From Castellaniella sp. (lineage in GTDB: Bacteria; Pseudomonadota; Gammaproteobacteria; Burkholderiales; Burkholderiaceae_B): a DNA stretch of 64,000 nt. A program made the position numbers and the translations under genes. Within the stretch, counting starts at the first letter, position 1; each line of letters begins with the position of its first letter. Shown one piece after another: positions 17,950 through 27,168 of the stretch. The stretch spans positions 372,001 through 436,000 of the forward strand of contig NZ_JAUCCU010000002.1 of the NCBI RefSeq assembly GCF_034675845.1, written 5' to 3'. The notes under the pieces are model-generated. The model was not told the origin of the DNA and did not search any database. It was given only the letters and a program-made list of their open reading frames with translations.

Positions 17950-19812
17950 ATGATGACGACTTTACTGGAAGGAATCGATACGCCTGCGGCCTTGCGCCGA
18001 CTGGATCGACGCGAACTCAAGGACCTGGCCGTGGAGCTGCGGTCTTTTGTCCTGGATTCGGTGGCGCATACCGGTGGCCACCTGTCCTCTAACCTGGGGA
18101 CGGTCGAACTGACCCTGGCCCTGCATTATGTGTTCAATACCCCGGATGATCGTCTTATCTGGGATGTTGGGCATCAGGCCTACGCGCATAAGATTCTCAC
18201 GGGCAGACGCCAGGCCATGGCGGGTTTGCGCCAGTGGGGCGGGATTTCCGGCTTTCCCAAGCGCAGCGAATCGCCTTATGACGCCTTTGGCACCGCGCAC
18301 TCTTCTACGTCGATTTCGGCGGCATTGGGGATGGCCGTGGCCGCCCGCAATGCCGGACTGGATCGTCAGCACATTGCCGTGATCGGCGATGGCGCCATGA
18401 CGGCGGGGATGGCCTTCGAGGCGCTGAACAATGCGGGGGTCACCCCTGATGTGAATCTGCTGGTGGTGCTGAACGACAACGATATGTCGATTTCGCCGCC
18501 AGTGGGGGCACTGAACTATTATTTCGCGCGCTTGCTGTCGGGCCAGTTCTATGCCCGCGCCAAGACCATGGGCCGTGCCGTGCTGCAGCACGTGCCCCCG
18601 GCGCTGGCGCTGGCTCGCAAGCTCGAAGGCCACGCCAAGGGCATGCTCTCGCCGTCCACCCTGTTCGAGGAGCTCGGCTTCAATTACATGGGGCCGATCG
18701 ATGGCCATGACCTGGAAGCCCTGATCCCCACGCTGGAAAATATCCGCGCCCTCAAGGGACTACAGTTTTTGCATGTGGTGACCCGCAAGGGCCAAGGCTA
18801 CAAGCTGGCCGAGGCCGATCCGGTGCTGTATCACGGGCCGGGTAAGTTCGATCTTGCGGTGGGCATCCAGAAGCCTGCCCAGCCTGCACGCCGGACCTTT
18901 ACCCAGGTATTTGGCCAGTGGCTGTGCGATATGGCGCAGCATGATACCCGTCTGGTGGGAGTGACGCCAGCCATGCGCGAGGGCAGTGGCCTGATCGAAT
19001 TCGAGCGCAAGTTCCCGCAGCGTTATTTCGACGTGGGCATTGCCGAACAGCATGCGGTCACCTTTGCGGCCGGGCTGGCCTGCGAGGGCTGCAAGCCTGT
19101 GCTGGCGATTTATTCCACCTTTTTGCAGCGCGGCTACGATCAACTGATCCATGATGTGGCGCTGCAGAACCTGGATGTCACCTTCGCCTTGGACCGCGCC
19201 GGCATTGTCGGAGCCGATGGTGCCACGCATGCCGGAAATTACGACATTGCCTATTTGCGCTGCGTGCCCAATATGGTGGTGGCTACCCCGTCTGACGAGC
19301 ACGAGGCCCGTTTGCTGCTGAATGCCTGCTATCTGCACGACGGGCCGGCTTCTGTGCGTTATCCGCGTGGTGCTGGCACTGGGGCTGATCCTGGCGACAG
19401 CCTGGACCCTGTCGAGATTGGCCGTGCCGTTGTGCGCCGCCAGGGACGGGAGACGGCGATTCTGGTGTTCGGCACGCTGTTGCCCCAGGCCATTCAGGCT
19501 GCCGAGGCGCTGGGTGCGACGCTGGTGGACATGCGGTTTGTCAAACCGCTGGACGAGGCCCTGCTGACGCAGTTGGCGAGGGATCACAGTCTGTTCGTCA
19601 CGGTCGAAGAAGCAGCGATCATGGGCGGGGCAGGCAGCGCCGTCATGGAATACTTCAATCATCAGGCGATCGTGCGGCCCGTTCTGCAGTTGGGGCTGCC
19701 GGACGAATTCATCGATCACGGAGAGCAAAAGGCCATCCTCTCCAGGCTAGGTCTGGACGCCGATGGGATCGAGGCGTCAATACGCCAACGTTTGCAAAGG
19801 ACATCTTCATGA
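17950..19812 (+). CDS. dxs: 1-deoxy-D-xylulose-5-phosphate synthase
   Basis: A 620-residue thiamine-diphosphate enzyme, first step of the MEP isoprenoid pathway (pyruvate plus glyceraldehyde 3-phosphate). GHQAYAHKILTGRR and the GDGAMTAGMAFEALNNAG cofactor motif are near residues 73-165. The pyrimidine-domain Glu is in DVGIAEQHAVTFAAG. The C-terminal transketolase domain is complete. The stop overlaps folE2 by 4 bases (ATGA). Confidence 0.96.
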   Translation: MMTTLLEGIDTPAALRRLDRRELKDLAVELRSFVLDSVAHTGGHLSSNLGTVELTLALHYVFNTPDDRLIWDVGHQAYAHKILTGRRQAMAGLRQWGGISGFPKRSESPYDAFGTAHSSTSISAALGMAVAARNAGLDRQHIAVIGDGAMTAGMAFEALNNAGVTPDVNLLVVLNDNDMSISPPVGALNYYFARLLSGQFYARAKTMGRAVLQHVPPALALARKLEGHAKGMLSPSTLFEELGFNYMGPIDGHDLEALIPTLENIRALKGLQFLHVVTRKGQGYKLAEADPVLYHGPGKFDLAVGIQKPAQPARRTFTQVFGQWLCDMAQHDTRLVGVTPAMREGSGLIEFERKFPQRYFDVGIAEQHAVTFAAGLACEGCKPVLAIYSTFLQRGYDQLIHDVALQNLDVTFALDRAGIVGADGATHAGNYDIAYLRCVPNMVVATPSDEHEARLLLNACYLHDGPASVRYPRGAGTGADPGDSLDPVEIGRAVVRRQGRETAILVFGTLLPQAIQAAEALGATLVDMRFVKPLDEALLTQLARDHSLFVTVEEAAIMGGAGSAVMEYFNHQAIVRPVLQLGLPDEFIDHGEQKAILSRLGLDADGIEASIRQRLQRTSS

Positions 19813-20615
19813 ATACCGTGCTCGATCCGCTGGCAGTCGCCATGCCGGATGTGCAAAGCAGTGCTGATACCCGACATATCGCCATTCAGCGCGTAGGCGT
19901 GCGTGGTGTGCGCCATCCACTGCTGGTGGCGGGAGCAGGCCAACCCCAGGCTACGATTGCCGATTGGGAAATGACCGTGGGCCTGCCTGCCGAGGAAAAA
20001 GGCACGCATATGTCGCGCTTTATTGCGCTGCTGGAGTCCCATCGCAGCCAAGCCATGACGCCGGTCACGCTGGCCGCCATGGCGCAGGACATGCTGGTCC
20101 TGCTACAGGCCGATGCGGGTGATGTCACCGCCCGCTTTCCGTACTTCATCGACAAGGTTGCGCCGGTATCGGGTGTTCGCAGCCTGCTGGATTACCAGGT
20201 GCGTTGGACCGTGCAGGCGCGCCAGGACAGGCTGCCGGCCTTTGCCCTGGAGGTCCTGGTGCCAGTCACCAGCCTGTGCCCGTGCTCAAAGGCGATTTCC
20301 GACTATGGTGCCCATAATCAGCGCTCTCACGTCACCGTACGCTTGCATTGCGCGGCAGATCAGGCGCCGGCCCTGGATGATTTGATTCCACGCATCGAGG
20401 CTCAGGCCTCGTCCGAACTCTGGGGCCTGCTCAAGCGCGCCGACGAAAAATACGTCACCGAGCGCGCCTACGAAAACCCAAAATTCGTCGAGGATCTAGT
20501 GCGTGACGTGGCGGTGATGCTGCAGACCCTGCCGGGCTTGACGCGCTACGAGGTCGAGGCCGAGAACTTCGAGTCCATCCATAACCATTCGGCCTATGCA
20601 GTTGTGGCTGGCTAG
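19809..20615 (+). CDS. folE2: GTP cyclohydrolase FolE2
   Basis: A 268-residue type IB GTP cyclohydrolase making 7,8-dihydroneopterin triphosphate for folate synthesis. Conserved elements: the HTHMSRF-like motif (KGTHMSRFIALLE), the metal-site Cys in SLCPCSKAISDYGAHNQRS, and ENPKFVEDLVRDVA. Translationally coupled to dxs through ATGA, which places folate synthesis in an isoprenoid operon. The intergenic stretch to rpsF (193 bp) holds the next promoter. Confidence 0.94.
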   Translation: MNTVLDPLAVAMPDVQSSADTRHIAIQRVGVRGVRHPLLVAGAGQPQATIADWEMTVGLPAEEKGTHMSRFIALLESHRSQAMTPVTLAAMAQDMLVLLQADAGDVTARFPYFIDKVAPVSGVRSLLDYQVRWTVQARQDRLPAFALEVLVPVTSLCPCSKAISDYGAHNQRSHVTVRLHCAADQAPALDDLIPRIEAQASSELWGLLKRADEKYVTERAYENPKFVEDLVRDVAVMLQTLPGLTRYEVEAENFESIHNHSAYAVVAG

Positions 20616-20693
20616 AAACAGCACTCAAGCCTGTCTGCGCCACCTTTCATTTGCCCTGAATGAGTCGGGCGGCATGTGTGCATGAGGTTTCCA

Positions 20694-20702
20694 TGCTAGA
20701 AT
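20694..20702 (+). promoter_or_regulatory. Candidate extended -10 promoter of the rpsF operon
   Basis: TGCTAGAAT is an extended -10 element (TGn followed by TAGAAT) about 107 bp before the rpsF start. The region 17 bp upstream (ATGTGT) is a poor -35, which extended -10 promoters tolerate. It is the best promoter-like match in the gap. Confidence 0.45.
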
Positions 20703-20808
20703 AGCGGGTTACTTGCTCGACCGTATTTGTTTTTCAGGCATGATTTGGCTGAAAAACGGCAGCGGCGGGCTGTCTGTCAACATCGCAGATATCCACAAGG
20801 AGTCATTC

Positions 20809-21177
20809 ATGCGTCACTACGAAGTAGTGTTTATTGTGCATCCCGATCAAAGCGAGCAGGTTCCCGCGATGGTCGAGCGCTATTCTTCCACGGTCACCAC
20901 CCACGGCGGCCAGGTCCATCGTGTTGAAGACTGGGGCCGCCGCCAACTGGCATACCCCATCCAGAAGCTCGTCAAGGCCCACTATGTGTGCTTCAACATC
21001 GAATGCGGCCAGACTGCGCTCGACGAGCTTGAGCATTCGTTCCGCTATAACGACGCCATCCTGCGCCACTTGTTCATCAAGACCAAGCACGCCCACACCG
21101 AGCCGTCATTGATGATGAAGTCGGTAGAGCGCGAAGAAGCCCGCAAGGCTTCCACTGCCGAATCCTCGAACTCCTGA
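20809..21177 (+). CDS. rpsF: 30S ribosomal protein S6
   Basis: A 122-residue S6. The ATG of MRHYEVVFIVHPDQS is preceded by AAGGAG; the frame is open upstream but has no ribosome site there. The ferredoxin-like fold and the C-terminal acidic/serine tail (EREEARKASTAESSNS) are typical for the beta branch. First gene of rpsF-priB-rpsR-rplI. Confidence 0.97.
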   Translation: MRHYEVVFIVHPDQSEQVPAMVERYSSTVTTHGGQVHRVEDWGRRQLAYPIQKLVKAHYVCFNIECGQTALDELEHSFRYNDAILRHLFIKTKHAHTEPSLMMKSVEREEARKASTAESSNS

Positions 21178-21196
21178 TCCGGCGCTCGCGCGATCC

Positions 21197-21493
21197 GTGA
21201 ACCGCGTCGAACTGGCTGCAAAACTAGTCGATATTCCGCCCATGCGTCACACCCCGGCAGGTTTGCCCGTGTTGCGCTTGCAGTTGGCCCACGAATCTCA
21301 GGTGATCGAAGCTGGCCTCGCCCGCAAGATCTCCATGGAATTCAAGGCTATCGCTCTGGGCGACATCGCCTTGGCCCTAGCCAGATATACGGCGGGCAGT
21401 CAGGTTCAGGTGGTCGGTTTTCTGGCCCCTCAGCGTCAAGGATCGGATCGGCTGGTATTACATATCCAGCAGCTAGTGCAGGTAACTGAATGA
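21197..21493 (+). CDS. priB: Primosomal replication protein N (PriB)
   Basis: A 98-residue OB-fold single-strand DNA-binding protein that helps PriA restart stalled forks. Starts with GTG. The pattern NRVELAAKLVDIPPMRHTPAGLPVLRLQLAH matches PriB, which derives from an SSB-like ancestor. Its place between S6 and S18 is the standard arrangement in beta- and gammaproteobacteria. Confidence 0.93.
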   Translation: MNRVELAAKLVDIPPMRHTPAGLPVLRLQLAHESQVIEAGLARKISMEFKAIALGDIALALARYTAGSQVQVVGFLAPQRQGSDRLVLHIQQLVQVTE

Positions 21494-21535
21494 ACCCGCC
21501 GGGCTCAGCCCGGAACCAGACAAAGGTCAATCATC

Positions 21536-21808
21536 ATGGCTTACTTTAAAAAGTCGAAAGAAAAACGCAAATTCGGACAACAAAATCCGCTCTTCAAGCG
21601 CCGTAAATTCTGCCGCTTCACCGTGGCCAAGGTCGAGGAAATCGACTACAAGGATCTCGATACCCTGCGTGATTTCATCCAGGAAAACGGCAAGATCATC
21701 CCCGCCCGTCTGACCGGTACCAAGGCACACTACCAGCGCCAGCTGGACTCCGCCATTAAGCGTGCGCGCTTTCTGGCCCTGTTGCCGTACACCGACAATC
21801 ACAACTAA
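21536..21808 (+). CDS. rpsR: 30S ribosomal protein S18
   Basis: A 90-residue S18. FGQQNPLFKRRKFCRFT at the N-terminus, then YKDLDTLRDFIQENGKIIPARLTG and the basic KAHYQRQLDSAIKRARFLALLPY core. Slightly longer N-terminus than the E. coli protein, as usual for betaproteobacteria. Followed by rplI after 17 bp. Confidence 0.97.
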   Translation: MAYFKKSKEKRKFGQQNPLFKRRKFCRFTVAKVEEIDYKDLDTLRDFIQENGKIIPARLTGTKAHYQRQLDSAIKRARFLALLPYTDNHN

Positions 21809-21825
21809 GCCGAGGATCATTCGTC

Positions 21826-22281
21826 ATGCAAGTCATTCTGCTTGAAAAAGTCGTCAATCTCGGCAATCTGGGTGATGTCGTGCGCGTGCGCGATGGTTAT
21901 GCCCGTAACTACCTGATTCCCCAGAAAATCGCCCGCCGCGCCACTGACGCCGCCCTGAAAGAATTCGAAGCCCGCCGCGCCGAGCTCGAAAAACTGCAGG
22001 CCGAAAAACTGGCCGCTGCCCAGACCCTGTCCGAAAAACTCCACGGCTTTGCCTTGGTCATCGGTCAGAAAGCGGGTGTGGATGGTCGTCTGTTCGGTTC
22101 GGTCACCAATATGGACGTCGCCAAGGCGTTGCAAACCGCAGGCTTTACCGATGTGCACAAGGGCCAGATCTACATGCCCGACGGTGCCATCAAGGCCGTG
22201 GGTGAGTTTCCCCTGCAGGTCACGCTGCACGCCGACGTGGTGGCCGATGTCACCCTGACGGTTCAGGGCGAAATGGCCTGA
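21826..22281 (+). CDS. rplI: 50S ribosomal protein L9
   Basis: A 151-residue L9. The N-terminal rRNA-binding domain (MQVILLEKVVNLGNLGDVVRVRDGYARNYL-type start), a long connecting helix rich in Ala/Glu/Lys (about 45-75), and a C-terminal domain. Last ribosomal gene of the operon, followed by two hairpins, the second a rho-independent terminator. Confidence 0.97.
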   Translation: MQVILLEKVVNLGNLGDVVRVRDGYARNYLIPQKIARRATDAALKEFEARRAELEKLQAEKLAAAQTLSEKLHGFALVIGQKAGVDGRLFGSVTNMDVAKALQTAGFTDVHKGQIYMPDGAIKAVGEFPLQVTLHADVVADVTLTVQGEMA

Positions 22282-22309
22282 TCGCCTTCAGGTGCCATGC
22301 GCTGCATTG

Positions 22310-22366
22310 CCCTGCCACTGGCTGGCAGGGTAGTATGAAAAGGTCGGCATTTTGCCGGCCTTTTTT
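22310..22366 (+). terminator. Tandem hairpins ending the rpsF-rplI operon
   Basis: The first hairpin is CCCTGCCA (22310-22317) with TGGCAGGG (22323-22330), loop CTGGC. The second is AGGTCGGCA (22341-22349) with TGCCGGCCT (22353-22361), one wobble pair, followed by a T run to 22366. The second is a classical intrinsic terminator, placed just before the dnaB start. Confidence 0.85.
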
Positions 22367-22387
22367 ATTGAATTCAAGGACATCAGG

Positions 22388-23758
22388 GTGGAAGCCAAAC
22401 CAGATACCCAACTGGATTACCTGCGGGTGCCGCCGCACTCCATCGAGGCCGAGCAGTCGGTGCTGGGTGGCTTGCTGCTGGATAATGCGGCCTTTGACCG
22501 GATTGCCGATGTCCTGAACGAGGATGATTTCTATCGTTTTGATCACCGTTTGATTTGGCAGCACATCACGCGTCTGGTTAGCCTATCCCGCCCAGCCGAT
22601 GTGATTACCGTGCACGAATCTCTCAGCACGGCGGGCAAGGCCGACGACACCGGCGGCCTGGCGTATCTGAATGCCTTGGCGCACAACACACCGTCGGCGG
22701 CCAATATTCGCCGCTATGCCGAAATCGTGCGCGAGCGCTCCATGTTGCGCAAGCTGGTTTCGATTTCTGACGAAATTTCGGCAGCGGCTTTTAATCCTCA
22801 GGGCAAGGAAGCCCGCCAGATACTGGATGAGGCCGAATCCCGCGTGTTTCAGATCGCCCAGGAGGGCGCTCGGGGAATGGCGGGATTCCAGGAAATCCGT
22901 CCTTTGCTGGCCCAGGTGATCGAACGCATCGACGAGCTGTATCACCGCGAAGGCGATTCGGACATTACGGGGGTGCCCACGGGCTTCGAGGATCTGGATC
23001 GCCTGACTTCCGGTTTGCAGCCGGGCGATCTCGTCATCGTGGCTGGACGCCCGTCCATGGGCAAGACCTCTTTTTCCATGAATATCGGCGAACACGTCGC
23101 GATTGAACAGGGTCTGCCGGTTGCCGTGTTTTCCATGGAAATGGGTGCGGTACAGCTGGCCATGCGCATGATCGGTTCGGTCGGGATGCTGGATCAGCAC
23201 CGCATGCGCACCGGCAAACTTAGTCAAGATGACTGGCCGCGCCTCACCCACGCCGTCCAGAAAGTCGAGCAGGCACAGATCTATATCGACGAAACCCCTG
23301 CCTTGACTGCCATGGAGTTACGTGCGCGTGCCCGGCGTCTGGCGCGTCAGTGCGGGCAAATGGGCCTGATCATCATCGACTATATCCAGCTGATGTCTGG
23401 CAGTGGCGGCGAAAACCGCGCCACCGAAATTTCCGAAATCAGCCGCTCACTGAAAAGCCTGGCCAAAGAACTGAACTGCCCCTTGGTGGCGCTGTCACAG
23501 CTGAACCGTAGTCTGGAACAACGCCCCAACAAACGCCCCGTCATGAGCGATCTGCGCGAATCTGGCGCTATCGAACAGGATGCTGACGTCATTATTTTCA
23601 TTTATCGTGACGAGGTCTATAACCCTGACTCACCCGACAAGGGCACGGCGGAAATCATCATCGGCAAGCAGCGTAACGGCCCGATTGGCACTGTGCGCCT
23701 GACTTTCCAGGGCGCCAGCACCCGCTTCCTGAATTTTTCAGCAACCCCGACCTTTTAG
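22388..23758 (+). CDS. dnaB: Replicative DNA helicase DnaB
   Basis: A 456-residue hexameric 5'-3' helicase. The GTG giving VEAKPDTQLDYLRVPPHS is chosen because an AAGGA precedes it, while an earlier in-frame TTG lies inside the terminator hairpin. N-terminal primase-interaction domain to about 150, then the RecA-like domain with Walker A GRPSMGKTS at about 220, Walker B in LIIIDYIQLM and the Arg-rich DLRESGAIEQDADVIIF segment. No intein is present. Confidence 0.96.
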   Translation: MEAKPDTQLDYLRVPPHSIEAEQSVLGGLLLDNAAFDRIADVLNEDDFYRFDHRLIWQHITRLVSLSRPADVITVHESLSTAGKADDTGGLAYLNALAHNTPSAANIRRYAEIVRERSMLRKLVSISDEISAAAFNPQGKEARQILDEAESRVFQIAQEGARGMAGFQEIRPLLAQVIERIDELYHREGDSDITGVPTGFEDLDRLTSGLQPGDLVIVAGRPSMGKTSFSMNIGEHVAIEQGLPVAVFSMEMGAVQLAMRMIGSVGMLDQHRMRTGKLSQDDWPRLTHAVQKVEQAQIYIDETPALTAMELRARARRLARQCGQMGLIIIDYIQLMSGSGGENRATEISEISRSLKSLAKELNCPLVALSQLNRSLEQRPNKRPVMSDLRESGAIEQDADVIIFIYRDEVYNPDSPDKGTAEIIIGKQRNGPIGTVRLTFQGASTRFLNFSATPTF

Positions 23759-23816
23759 GGTTTGCCAGTTCTTCCCTGATGGGGGCAAGCCCGTGCCGGT
23801 GCAGGGTGTTTCTGTA

Positions 23817-23834
23817 CCGGCGGGCATCCGCCGG
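23817..23834. terminator. GC hairpin between convergent dnaB and pdxA
   Basis: CCGGCGG (23817-23823) pairs with CCGCCGG (23828-23834), loop GCAT. It lies directly after both stop codons and could serve both strands. No clear T run follows on either strand, so its action as an intrinsic terminator is uncertain. Confidence 0.45.
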
Positions 23835-23836
23835 GT

Positions 23837-24862
23837 TCAGATCGGAGTCGTCGTCATGTTCAGGGCTGCTTTCATGGCGGCCCGTAACGATGCGGGGTCG
23901 GCCAGTCCCTGGCCTGCGATATCAAAGGCCGTGCCGTGGTCCACGCTGGTACGCACGAAGGGCAGGCCCACCGTGACATTGACGCCTTCTTCCAGCCCCA
24001 GGTATTTCACTGGAATCAGCCCCTGATCATGGTATTGGGCCACCACGATATCGAACTCCCCTTGGCGTGCCCGCATGAAAATCGTGTCGCCCGGCCAGGG
24101 GCCGGAGACGTCCAGTCCCTGAGCGCGTGCCTGGGCGATGGCGGGGGCAATGTGCAAGGCTTCCTCGTTGCCAAAGACTCCGCCTTCGCCTGCGTGCGGG
24201 TTCAGGCCCGCCACCGCAATGCGAGGCTGAGCGATACCGGACTGCCTGCAGGCCAGATGGGCCAACCGGATGGCACGCGCTTCGGCGGCCTGGTTGATGG
24301 CAGCGGGGACATCGGCCAGGGCGATATGGATGGTCACCAGCAATACCCGCAATTCGTCGTTTGCCAGCATCATGGCGTAATCGACTGTGCCGGTGCGTAG
24401 TGCCAGGATTTCGGTGTGACCGGGAAAATCGATGCCGCCCGCGTGCATGGCGCCCTTGTGCAGGGGCGCGGTCACCAGGGCGCGCAGCAGCCCGGCCTGA
24501 GCATCATCGATGGCATGGCATAAATATTCATAGGCCCCGCGCCCTGCTCGGGCATCCACACGGCCTGGCGCAAGGTCCGCCGGCAGAGCCTGCCAGCGAT
24601 TCAGCACACCGATGATGTCGCCTGTGCTGCCCTGGCCGGGTTGGTCCAGCGTGATGACCTGCAAGCGGGTATCCAGCCCCAGCGACTGGCAGGTGCGGGC
24701 CAGAATGCCGGCATCGCCATACACCACGGCAGGGTGGGGCAGCCCCTGGGCAAACAGACGGGCGATCAGTTCCGGGCCTACCCCAGCCGCATCCCCCATT
24801 GTGAAGGCCAGCGGCAACCCGATCCGTTCTTTGGGCAAGAGCGTGTTGGTCAATTCAGCCAC
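23837..24862 (-). CDS. pdxA: 4-hydroxythreonine-4-phosphate dehydrogenase
   Basis: A 341-residue enzyme of pyridoxal phosphate synthesis. Starts with the family pattern LAFTMGDAAGVGPELIARL. The metal-binding histidines are in GHTEILA, VAQYHDQGLIPVK and RTSVDHGTAFDIAG. Position 38 bp after phoH suggests it closes that minus-strand operon. In many proteobacteria pdxA lies next to ksgA/surA instead, so the context is slightly unusual. Confidence 0.95.
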   Translation of the reverse strand: MAELTNTLLPKERIGLPLAFTMGDAAGVGPELIARLFAQGLPHPAVVYGDAGILARTCQSLGLDTRLQVITLDQPGQGSTGDIIGVLNRWQALPADLAPGRVDARAGRGAYEYLCHAIDDAQAGLLRALVTAPLHKGAMHAGGIDFPGHTEILALRTGTVDYAMMLANDELRVLLVTIHIALADVPAAINQAAEARAIRLAHLACRQSGIAQPRIAVAGLNPHAGEGGVFGNEEALHIAPAIAQARAQGLDVSGPWPGDTIFMRARQGEFDIVVAQYHDQGLIPVKYLGLEEGVNVTVGLPFVRTSVDHGTAFDIAGQGLADPASLRAAMKAALNMTTTPI

Positions 24863-24900
24863 GGTGCATTCAGTCCTGTCATAGGGGGCGCGGTACGCAT

Positions 24901-26680
24901 CTACAGCGCCTCACTGGCATAGTCCGCCAGGCGTGATCGTTCGCCGCGTTGCAGGGTGATGTGTCCGGCGTGTGGCCAGCCTTTGAAGCGATCCACCACG
25001 TAGGTCAGACCTGAACTGCCTTCGGTCAGGTACGGCGTATCTATCTGGGCAATATTGCCCAGGCAGACGATCTTGGTGCCTGGGCCTGCTCGGGTGATCA
25101 GGGTCTTCATTTGCTTTGGAGTCAGGTTCTGGGCCTCGTCGATGATCAGGAATTTGTTCAGAAAGGTGCGTCCGCGCATGAAGTTCAGGGATTTGACCTT
25201 GATGCGTGAACGAATCAGATCCATGGCCGGGGTTTTGCTCCAGTCCTGGGTGTTGCCGTTGCTGCTGGTGCTGATGGCGCCGCTCGAACCCTGATGCAGG
25301 ACCTCGAGATTGTCTTCCAGGGCACCCATCCAAGGCAGCATTTTTTCTTCCTCGGTGCCGGGCAGAAAGCCGATGTCATCACCCACCGGCACCGTGGCCC
25401 GGGTGATGATGATTTCGGTGTAGCGCTTGGTCTCGAAGGTCTGGGCCAGGGCGCTGGCCAGCGTCAGCAGGGTCTTGCCAGTGCCCGCCTGACCCAGCAG
25501 GGATACGAAATCAATGTCCGGGTTCATCAGCAGATTCAGCGCGAAGTTTTGTTCACGGTTGCGTGCCGTGATGCCCCAGACGCTGTTTTTGGTGTGGCTG
25601 AAGTCGCGCAGCGTGGCCAGTACCGCGCTTTTGCCCGTGATCTCGCGGACCTGAGCCGCCAGCGGCATATCGCCGTCGTAGTAGACGAATTCATTGATGC
25701 TGAACTGGCTGCACAGCGGGCCGCGCACGCGATACCAAGTCAGGTTGTTTTGCTGCCAGGATTCGATGTTCTTGCCGTGTTTGATCCAGAAGTTTTCCGG
25801 CAGCGGCATGACCCCGTCATACAGCAGGTCGGAATCATCCAGCACGTGGTCGTTGAGATAGTCCTCGGCGGGCAGGCCCAGGGCGCGCGCCTTCAGGCGC
25901 ATGTTGATATCTTTGGACACCAGCACGATTTCGCGCTTTGGGGATTCCTGGCGCAGGCCGTGCACAATGCTGAGAATGACATTGTCGGCCTTGCCCATGG
26001 GTAGCTCGACCGGCAGTGGCGTGTCGGTGGGGCGAGTCTGAAAATACAGCAAGCCCAGCGCGTCGGTATGGCCCAGAGAATCCAGCGGCACGCCTTTGCT
26101 CAAGTCTGCCGTGCCGATCAGTTCGTCCAGATAGCGGCTGACCTGGCGCGCATTGCGGGCGACCTCGGACATGCCCTTTTTCTGGTGATCCAGCTCTTCG
26201 AGCACGATCATGGGCAGGAAGACGTCATGTTCGGCAAAATGAAACAGCGAGGTCGGATCATGCAGCAAGACGTTGGTATCCAGCACAAAGAGTTTGCGCT
26301 GGGCAGTCGGCAGGCGTTTGGCACGCGGCTTGGCGGCGGCTTTGGCTGCTGGCTGTTTAGGGGCAGCGGCAGGGGGCTGGGCGGCAGGCGCGGATGGCAG
26401 TTGCTTGTCTGTTGGCACTGTTGGCAGGGCGTTAGTCGCCCCTGCCGAGGTTTTTTTAGCAGCGGGGGCCGGTACGGCGGCAGGCAGGGGTGCTGCTGGC
26501 ACAGCCGACGCCGTAGCCGCAGCAGGCGCTTCGTGGCGTGTCAGGATGGCTGCAAGGGGCTGCTTCTTGCGTTTTTCAGCGGGTTTCTCAGTGATTGCCG
26601 CGACCTTGGGGGGTAGGGCGGCAGCCACATCAGAGGCCACAGTAGTGCCTAGGCGGCTGGGGGGGGGGCGGCAGGGGCAT
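24901..26680 (-). CDS. phoH: PIN-PhoH2 family ATPase/ribonuclease, start region interrupted by a C10 tract
   Basis: From the in-frame GTG at 26640 the product is 579 residues. Residues 1-115 are low-complexity Ala/Pro/Lys. A PIN nuclease domain at about 117-250 begins KLFVLDTNVLLHDPTS, with acidic LEELD. A PhoH ATPase domain at about 350-579 has Walker A GQAGTGKTLLTLASA and Walker B in KFLIIDEAQNLTPKQ. The family couples RNA unwinding to cleavage. The best initiation signal is the ATG at 26680 with GGAG eight bases upstream, just after the bcp stop. That ATG is out of frame by one base because of a run of ten C. Nine C would fuse it in frame. Confidence 0.85.
26659..26668 (-). repeat. Homopolymer C10 tract (coding strand) at the phoH start
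   Basis: Ten G on the plus strand, so ten C in the transcript, 12 bases into the frame starting at ATG 26680. With ten C that frame ends at a TGA a few codons later. With nine or twelve C it joins the phoH frame. Tracts of this length are prone to slipped-strand change and to sequencing miscounts. Confidence 0.9.
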
Positions 26681-26697
26681 GGATGGGGCTCCGGGGC

Positions 26698-27168
26698 TTA
26701 GGCAGCCAATTGGCGGACGGCTTGCAGGACTTCGCTCGCGTGCTCTGGCACGCGGACCTTGCGCCATTCCTGGGTCAGGATGCCTTGGGCGTCAAACAGG
26801 AAGGTGCTGCGTTCGATGCCGCGTACCTGTTTGCCATACATGTTTTTCAGTTGCATCACCCCGAACAGCGCGCATAAGGCTTCGTCTGGATCGCTGATCA
26901 GCGCAAAGGGCAGGCTTTGCTTGGCCGTGAAGTTTTCGTGGGATTTCAGGCTGTCTCGCGAGATGCCAAAGACTTTGCAGCCCGACGCCAGGAACTGTTC
27001 GTGCAGGTCGCGAAAATCCTGGGACTCGGTGGTGCAGCCGGGAGTGTTGTCCTTGGGGTAGAAATACAGAACAAAGGCCTGGCCCGATAAGGCGCTGGAA
27101 TCGAAGGGGCCGTGGGTGGATTCGGCAGTCAGGGGGGGCAGTGGCTGGCCAATAGCGACAGAACTCAT
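26698..27168 (-). CDS. bcp: Thioredoxin-dependent peroxiredoxin (BCP)
   Basis: A 156-residue peroxiredoxin that reduces hydroperoxides. The peroxidatic Cys45 is in YPKDNTPGCTTES. The position of the E. coli resolving cysteine (five residues on) is not Cys here; a Cys at about 64 (ASGCKVFG) is the only other nearby one, so it may act as a 1-Cys or atypical enzyme. Start overlaps the DUF498 stop by 4 bases. phoH follows after 17 bp. Confidence 0.92.
   Translation of the reverse strand: MSSVAIGQPLPPLTAESTHGPFDSSALSGQAFVLYFYPKDNTPGCTTESQDFRDLHEQFLASGCKVFGISRDSLKSHENFTAKQSLPFALISDPDEALCALFGVMQLKNMYGKQVRGIERSTFLFDAQGILTQEWRKVRVPEHASEVLQAVRQLAA

Noticed and set aside
22352..22387. Upstream TTG as start of dnaB
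   Set aside because: It lies inside the rplI terminator hairpin; GTG 22388 has a proper ribosome site and fits homologues.
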